Shown piece after piece: positions 58,621 to 64,000 of a stretch of 64,000 nt of DNA (positions are counted from its first letter, which is position 1; each line of letters begins with the position of its first letter). Origin of the DNA: Phytomonas francai (taxonomy: Eukaryota; Euglenozoa; Kinetoplastea; Trypanosomatida; Trypanosomatidae). The notes beneath the pieces are model-generated. The model saw only the letters and a list, made by a program, of their open reading frames with translations. It was not told where the DNA came from and did not search any database. The stretch lies in assembly GCA_001766655.1 (NCBI GenBank), contig MJCC01000003.1, positions 825,801-889,800 on the forward strand, given 5' to 3'. The translations under genes and the position numbers were made by a program.

Positions 58621-58951
58621 TATGCGGACCGCCTCTCGGGTTGATGTCGCGTGATAAAATAAAGTGAATTAATGAATCCAGATAAAATAATGTAAGTGAG
58701 CAACTCTACAAAAGCAATGATTTGATTAAGTAGTGCTCAATAGAAAACAATTTTGCTTGCGCGACCGAAGACAAATTTATAATGGAGAAGAATTAAAGAA
58801 CAAATGAAATCGTTTCAAAAACAAAGGCAAATGACATACTTTCCTCAACTTAAGAATAACCCCTCCCTCGACATTTTTTTTACGAATGGGAAAGTGATGA
58901 ATGCTTAAAAGAAACATTTTATACGTTTGCGTTTTCCTTTGTTCCGTTTGC
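58621..58951. other. Short intergenic region
   Basis: AT-rich spacer between XPF and PIG-H with T-rich stretches on the minus strand upstream of the PIG-H start. No gene is seen. Confidence 0.5.
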
Positions 58952-61900
58952 TCAGTCCACTACCTCAGAGAAGGGATTGTGTAAGAAAGAATATAACTTT
59001 ATTCCATCAGCCTCACCGATAGCATCCACTAATGTGGCCTGCGAGATGCTGGCAAGACCCGCCAGAGAACCACAAAGACGCATTAGTTGGTTCTTGTTTG
59101 ATGAGGTCACACCAGGAAACCTTGCGAGGACTCGAGCGGCGTAGATCGACAGCTCTTTGCTCTGATACTCCTCGTCCTCGTCGTTGGTGCCGACATCCCC
59201 TGCCGCTGTGAGTGAAGGCCCACTGGGGTCCATATTCTCCTGCGCAACCGTCTTCTTCAGCCTCGTGAGCATCGCAGCGGAGTGGGTAGCGCTACGCGAC
59301 CACACGACGGCCACCTGCGGAAATGCCATCAGGAGACGAGCTGTGCGGGTGTAGAGGGTTCGCATGTATGCCAGGTCTGCGCGCGCGGGCTGGGATAGGC
59401 TAGAGAAGACAAGTCGAAAGGGCTCATGGCGGTGAAATTCAATGAGCAAGAGGGGTCGCTCGTAGCGCCGACACAAGGTGGCGAGCTGGCGGTGAATCCG
59501 ACCGGATTGGAGCGACTGGGTGTAGTCACGAACACTTTTTCGCTCTATTGCGTACTGCGGCGAGAGGACATAATCGGCGGTAGCTAGTGTCAGCGGAACA
59601 AGGTCGAGGTTCTGTTTATAGAGAAAGTACGGTAACATGGAGCGGAACTCACGCTCATCAAAGAGGACAAGGGGGGCACACGGCTTGATTGGCCCTGTGG
59701 AGGCTTCTGTGTATTTGTATCCTTTTCGCCCACTCGATTGTAGGCGATGATAGGCAGTTAAACGTCGGGAAGAGGTAGGGAGGTTACTGCTTTCCAGCAT
59801 TGCTTCCGTCTCACGGAGCGAGGTTCGATCCGCGAGCATGGTGCTGACAAAAGTGGATTTGACATGTGCGAGTGCTTTAAATGCCAGCTTTTCCTTCTCA
59901 ACTGTTGTTTTGCTTTCTTCCTCTGATGCGATAGTTGCAACGAGCTGAACCTTCAGCTCGCGAAGCAAGTCGTCTTCTAGCTCATCTTGCACCGTCTCCA
60001 AGGTCCGAAAAAACGCGATGTGGTACCGAGCTAGAATTATACGGCGTACGGCAATTGGGATCTCACAGGCTTTGCCTACGGCTGCGCCGCTCCCCTGATC
60101 TGTATCCCTGTGCGATGGGGGCACACAAAAGCTTGGTGGCGGGACCGAAGTACCATGATAAAATGTTGGCTCACCACGCAGCAGTGCGAGCAATTCCCCA
60201 GCTCGTAGATCACTTCCGTCGGTCACCACGACCCGCGGCGTGTCGCCGTTATTGATGGTCTGGCCATCCTGAGCTACGGGGGTTAACACAACCCTACCTA
60301 ATCGAGCCGTCTCAAGCCGAAACCCGACGACCCCCAATGGAGGCGGACTTGGGTCAGCCGTGTTGGTGATGTGGGCGGCTACTGAAGGGCTTTCCGCTAA
60401 GGCAGACGGAGAACTGGGACCGTCAAAACACGTTTGGCTCAAAAGAACTGAGTGCAGCGAACCTAGAGGAGAGGCGTCCTCCTTCCCCCCATCAGCGCCC
60501 TCGTGTGAAAGGAAAGATTCACGAGGCGTCTCGCCTTTTGCATCTTCGCCAACGCTCTCCTCGTCGGAGCTACCTAGAATACCATCGTTGTAGTTGTCGC
60601 CAGTCTCCTCGCCTGAGATGACGGTCTCGACCCAATCTGACAAGCCACCGGCATCGTTGAACGGCTTCACTACTTCATGCCGTAGTGAGACTCCGTAAAA
60701 GGCCTGGTAGCGGCGAAGGAAATTATTCAACTGCAGCCTTAGAAATTCCTCACGTGTGTACATGAATCGCTCGACGAAGCGCGCTACTTCTCGGTATCCA
60801 AAGACCACAACTAGAATGCCGGGTACTGGGGTGGGGGAATGCGGAACACTCTCCTTCCCGCCGTTTATTTCCGCGAGACCTTTCCTAGCATTCGGTCTCG
60901 CGTTGTACTTACGAATGTAACCTCGCACCCAGCTCAGTGCCATTCGGTGGGCCACCTCGAGCTCCACATCGTGATCCTCCGCGTTCGGAACGAGTGAAAT
61001 CGAAGACGTCGAAGCCGACGCTGACGGCGGGGGTGGGGTGGGCTGCCTCGGCTCCACAATGACCACATCCTCTTCTTCACTCACCTGCTCCTCTTTGTCG
61101 GTGGCTGGGAGAGCAGGCCACGCCCGGTGGGTCGTAGTCGTCGCCCCATCTGAGGCCGACGCCGCGGGGGAGACCACGACCCTGCCGACGCGCTCCGTGG
61201 CGACGGTCACGACGTCGTTGAAGGACGACGACAGTGTCCAGGACGCGGTGGGAGCGGCGGCACCAGGCTGCCCGATGCGCGGCCTGGACACAAAGCCGCG
61301 TCGCCGACGGCGGTTCAGGATGGACAGGAGGGCAAAGAAAAAGTCGTGCCGCGAGCGCGTCCAGAGCCTCCGCCGCAGGCGGCGGAGGTCTAGGAAACTC
61401 TCCACCAGGCTTCCAAAGGGCCACTCTGGCACGTTGGACTGCAGGCTCGTTTGAAGATCCGTATCGAGGTCTGTGGACTGAGTGTCAAGGCAGACTGCGT
61501 CTGAGATTCGACTAAAATTAATCTGGGTCTCGTCTGCGGCGCTTCGCCAGGCGCCCATGCCCATGTAATCTGGGGATGCGTGCGTCCGATCACCCCCGGC
61601 AGCCTTATTGGCTAAGTTAAGATACTTTGCTGCGTGGCTGCTCTGATATGTCAAGTGCTGCTCCTGACCGAAAGTGTCACCGTTGGGTGAAGTCGGGTCC
61701 AGACGAAGCCGCACCAACGGCTGAAACTGCTTCAAGTCGTCCTGTAAGAAGGGTGATGAGGACTCGCGCTCGTGTACAGTCGAATTTTTTTGATCCTGAG
61801 AAAGTCGCTGCTGCATCTTGCACAGCTCGGACAAGACCTCGCGTAGTATTTTCTGCAGCAAAGCATCAAGGATCTGTGTCGATGTCGGCACACTCACGAT

Positions 61901-62725
61901 AATGCGGTCAATTGTAAGCGGCTTCTTCTTCGAAATCTGCTCAAAGTGCTGTATAACGCTGAGACGGAAGGAAGGAAAAAGCTGAATATCGCCCACGTGC
62001 ATCGCCTGTACAAACTGCTCCCGCCCAACGATATGACGGCTAACGAGGTAACGAACGGTGGTAGGGCTATCACTGAGGATGACGATTCGGGGCCTACCGC
62101 TAGGCCGGCTCTCCGAACCCCCGAGGGCATCGGAATTAAAGAGCTGCATGGAACGCTCTCCACGCAACAGGATCTGAATACAAAAGGCGACGCTGACTAA
62201 AGCAGACTCACCTGCAGGGAAGCCATTAAGCGGAAGACATAAGATAGCAGCCGAAACAAGTGTCGGAGAGAGACGCTTGTGCAAGAGATCTGTACAGAGC
62301 ATGCGGCTGGTAGACACCACCACACCAGTTCGTTGAAAGGTTAAACACCGGTCCCTGGTTGAGGTTCCCTCTCGCAGCACACGTACTGTAAGGTCGTCGT
62401 CTTCCAGCTCCTCCGTGTTGGATGATTGGGCAGCAGGAGTGAATTTCCGGCCACCACTTTTGATACCCTCACGGTTGAAGTTATTTATAAAGTATCCCAG
62501 AGAGTTGGCGAAGGAAGCCATCAAATGGTAGGGTATACGATCAGGAACTACTACAAAATAGAGATGCTTCCCATGGATTCGGCGCTTTTCCTCCAGGATA
62601 ATACGGGATGCCACGCTCTCAACGCACATCCCGGTACCCAAAACGCAGAGTTGAGTGCTGATAAAGTCAGGAAATGCCTCTGCACACTTAAAAGCGACAT
62701 GTTCAGAGATAGAATCGTATCCCAT
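58952..62725 (-). CDS. XPF: DNA repair endonuclease XPF (ERCC4/RAD1)
   Basis: A 1257-residue protein. The N-terminal 330 residues resemble the degenerate SF2 helicase-like part of XPF, with the GVVVSTSRMLCTDLL block corresponding to the family's 'R-G-G-V-x-x-x-(T/S)-x-R-(I/L)-L-x-x-D' segment. Residues about 350-960 include long Ser/Asp/Glu-rich and GC-rich insertions. The nuclease lies at about 1015-1095, with D1023 in LFDEREFRSMLP, D1051 in TADYVLSP and the catalytic E1061-R-K1063-S motif followed by SLQSGRIHRQL. A tandem helix-hairpin-helix region (about 1190-1250) should bind the ERCC1 partner. XPF-ERCC1 cuts 5' of lesions in nucleotide-excision and crosslink repair. All catalytic residues are present. 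Human XPF is 916 residues. Confidence 0.93.
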   Translation of the reverse strand: MGYDSISEHVAFKCAEAFPDFISTQLCVLGTGMCVESVASRIILEEKRRIHGKHLYFVVVPDRIPYHLMASFANSLGYFINNFNREGIKSGGRKFTPAAQSSNTEELEDDDLTVRVLREGTSTRDRCLTFQRTGVVVSTSRMLCTDLLHKRLSPTLVSAAILCLPLNGFPAGESALVSVAFCIQILLRGERSMQLFNSDALGGSESRPSGRPRIVILSDSPTTVRYLVSRHIVGREQFVQAMHVGDIQLFPSFRLSVIQHFEQISKKKPLTIDRIIVSVPTSTQILDALLQKILREVLSELCKMQQRLSQDQKNSTVHERESSSPFLQDDLKQFQPLVRLRLDPTSPNGDTFGQEQHLTYQSSHAAKYLNLANKAAGGDRTHASPDYMGMGAWRSAADETQINFSRISDAVCLDTQSTDLDTDLQTSLQSNVPEWPFGSLVESFLDLRRLRRRLWTRSRHDFFFALLSILNRRRRRGFVSRPRIGQPGAAAPTASWTLSSSFNDVVTVATERVGRVVVSPAASASDGATTTTHRAWPALPATDKEEQVSEEEDVVIVEPRQPTPPPPSASASTSSISLVPNAEDHDVELEVAHRMALSWVRGYIRKYNARPNARKGLAEINGGKESVPHSPTPVPGILVVVFGYREVARFVERFMYTREEFLRLQLNNFLRRYQAFYGVSLRHEVVKPFNDAGGLSDWVETVISGEETGDNYNDGILGSSDEESVGEDAKGETPRESFLSHEGADGGKEDASPLGSLHSVLLSQTCFDGPSSPSALAESPSVAAHITNTADPSPPPLGVVGFRLETARLGRVVLTPVAQDGQTINNGDTPRVVVTDGSDLRAGELLALLRGEPTFYHGTSVPPPSFCVPPSHRDTDQGSGAAVGKACEIPIAVRRIILARYHIAFFRTLETVQDELEDDLLRELKVQLVATIASEEESKTTVEKEKLAFKALAHVKSTFVSTMLADRTSLRETEAMLESSNLPTSSRRLTAYHRLQSSGRKGYKYTEASTGPIKPCAPLVLFDEREFRSMLPYFLYKQNLDLVPLTLATADYVLSPQYAIERKSVRDYTQSLQSGRIHRQLATLCRRYERPLLLIEFHRHEPFRLVFSSLSQPARADLAYMRTLYTRTARLLMAFPQVAVVWSRSATHSAAMLTRLKKTVAQENMDPSGPSLTAAGDVGTNDEDEEYQSKELSIYAARVLARFPGVTSSNKNQLMRLCGSLAGLASISQATLVDAIGEADGIKLYSFLHNPFSEVVD

Positions 62726-62787
62726 ACCATCGGCCTCCTTTTCTAGAACGTTCGGATAAACAAATTTATCTGCTTCCCCTTTCTTAT

Positions 62788-62806
62788 CTGAAAGAAAGAA
62801 TAAACC
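62788..62806 (-). promoter_or_regulatory. Candidate trans-splice acceptor for XPF
   Basis: Minus strand: GGTTTATTCTTTCTTTCAG with AG at 62788-62789, 62 bases upstream of the ATG at 62725. A clear pyrimidine tract directly joined to the AG. Confidence 0.65.
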
Positions 62807-63550
62807 CGATGCAAGTAAAATACATCATAAAAAAAGACAAGAGAATGGTGTATGAGTGAAAAAAGAATCAAGTAAAATGTGCAGGATAATTTCAAAGAGG
62901 ATGGACATTTATAAAATAGAGAATCCCTAAAAAAGAAATGAAAAAGATTATTCTAAAAATTTACACTTGCAGAGACAAAAATACTCAAAGCGGAAAAAGA
63001 AATGACTTCAAAAAAAAAAGACTTTAAAAGGGAAGCCCAACCATTCCTCCTTCAGAAGAGGGGTTGCTTCTTCTTTTGGGTTTGTTAAAGAATCAACAGA
63101 TCTCTAGTTTTACGCACAAGCCGGTCACATCCCAATACATTTGCCGCAAAAGCATAAGTATGGAGCTGAAAAGAAAAAAAAAGAAGCATACAAGAATATT
63201 TAGATCCTACGAAATCCTGCATTCAGTAAAAAATACTATTTACGAATATGCGTGTTCAGGGTTTTATATGTAGGTTTTTTTTTTAGCTGATATTTGGGCA
63301 ATCTAATTTTAGCAATACCAGGAAGCAGGATTGTTCTTTTCATTAGTTTAAGGAGTTGAAAAGCAAATTAAACTGACTCTACAACCCAAGGGGTTTTAAA
63401 AAAGATAGAGATCAATGAGAATATCTCTTAATTTGAAACGCGTTTTATGCACAAATACGCAGCATGATAAAAAGGGGGCTTTTACACTGGAAGTGTTGCT
63501 TCGTTATTGTAGCGTAAGAAAGACCTTCAAACAAGAGGCATTTATCTCAT
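62807..63550. other. Intergenic region
   Basis: AT-rich spacer with many A-runs. The short plus-strand frames here have no protein character. Confidence 0.5.
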
Positions 63551-64000
63551 TCAAAAAATCGGCTTGCTTGTGCGCTGTGTTGTGGGATCTGACTTTGTTA
63601 TATGGACGACTGTTTGAGCAACGTTTGGTTTTCGCAATGCACGCTCGGCTACCCCATTGCTATCGCCTTTCGGCTTCACTTTTTTGGCTATTGGCTTATG
63701 CGTCGCATTGTTATTAAATGTTTCGCTATTGGCGGGCGTGCTAAGGCCATCCCATAAATGGTTTTTAGGCGTGCTGACTGATAGCAGCGGGCGCGTGCTG
63801 CGTCTCCCTTCTCCCTTGAGCTCGATAGTGCCACGCCTCGAAGTCGACTTTTCGCAAGGGCCCCCCAAAATAAACTGCCTGCGCGGTGTGACGGGGAAAA
63901 AGGTGGAGTTGACGGTGTGGGGATGGGTGCGGGTACCCCCTGGCTTACTAAGAGCCCCCCCCCTCTGTCGCCGAGCGGGAGATGGGACGTGGATCAGAGA
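63551..64000 (-). CDS. C-terminal end of a gene truncated by the window edge
   Basis: The minus strand is open without a stop from the right edge (64000) to the TGA at 63551, 149 codons. Codons before 63868 have no ATG, so the start lies outside. The visible tail is rich in Arg, Thr, Pro and Lys (RRSTRPLLSVSTPKN, PIAKKVKPKGDSNG) and looks disordered. The upper 130 bases are GC-rich, like the coding parts of neighbours, and the transition to AT-rich sequence occurs at the stop. Not recognised. Confidence 0.5.
   Translation of the reverse strand, partial: SLIHVPSPARRQRGGALSKPGGTRTHPHTVNSTFFPVTPRRQFILGGPCEKSTSRRGTIELKGEGRRSTRPLLSVSTPKNHLWDGLSTPANSETFNNNATHKPIAKKVKPKGDSNGVAERALRKPNVAQTVVHITKSDPTTQRTSKPIF

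Overview
The window reads as nuclear DNA of a eukaryote, most likely a kinetoplastid or another euglenozoan. About two dozen genes all lie on the minus strand with no strand switch in 64 kb. Nearly all are single uninterrupted reading frames. Most start codons have a pyrimidine tract followed by an AG a short way upstream, with no 5' exon to pair with, which is the layout expected for spliced-leader trans-splicing. The mitochondrial-type iron superoxide dismutase, nuclear-encoded mitoribosomal proteins, a gamma-carbonic-anhydrase-like protein and candidate flagellar families fit a flagellated, aerobic protist. The assignment is an inference from gene layout and content; no rRNA, spliced-leader RNA or tRNA was found to confirm it.

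Layout from left to right (transcription runs from right to left): an AT-rich gap; a WDR17-like WD40 protein; a very large ATG6/Beclin-1 homologue; a long coiled-coil protein; a FAM227-like protein; a predicted mitochondrial single-span membrane protein; two unrecognised proteins; a small TIM chaperone; Fe-SOD; mitoribosomal uL2m; two disordered proteins, one with a 14-residue tandem repeat; a small membrane protein; mitoribosomal bL9m with a long AT palindrome upstream; an ABC1/ADCK/COQ8 kinase-like protein; the SUMO E1 subunit UBA2, interrupted by one in-frame TAA; an unrecognised protein; a neutral sphingomyelinase; a gamma-carbonic-anhydrase-like protein with a histidine-rich tail; a 2.9 kb AT-rich gap; a leucine-rich-repeat protein; a possible DUF1279-like membrane protein; PIG-H of GPI-anchor synthesis; the XPF/ERCC4 nuclease; and the C-terminal end of one more gene running off the right edge.

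The genes do not form one pathway. About a third of the products are predicted mitochondrial (import chaperone, superoxide detoxification, two ribosomal proteins, ADCK kinase, carbonic-anhydrase-like protein, small membrane proteins). Others serve autophagy, SUMO activation, DNA repair, sphingolipid turnover and GPI anchors. Such functional mixing is normal for polycistronic kinetoplastid clusters.

The most unusual points are the single stop codon in UBA2, the oversized Beclin homologue, the carbonic-anhydrase-like protein that lacks its zinc histidines but carries ten histidines in 24 residues, the perfect 29-bp-arm palindrome upstream of bL9m, and the abrupt GC shifts inside single reading frames. 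I saw no bacterial-type mobile element, CRISPR array or defence system.
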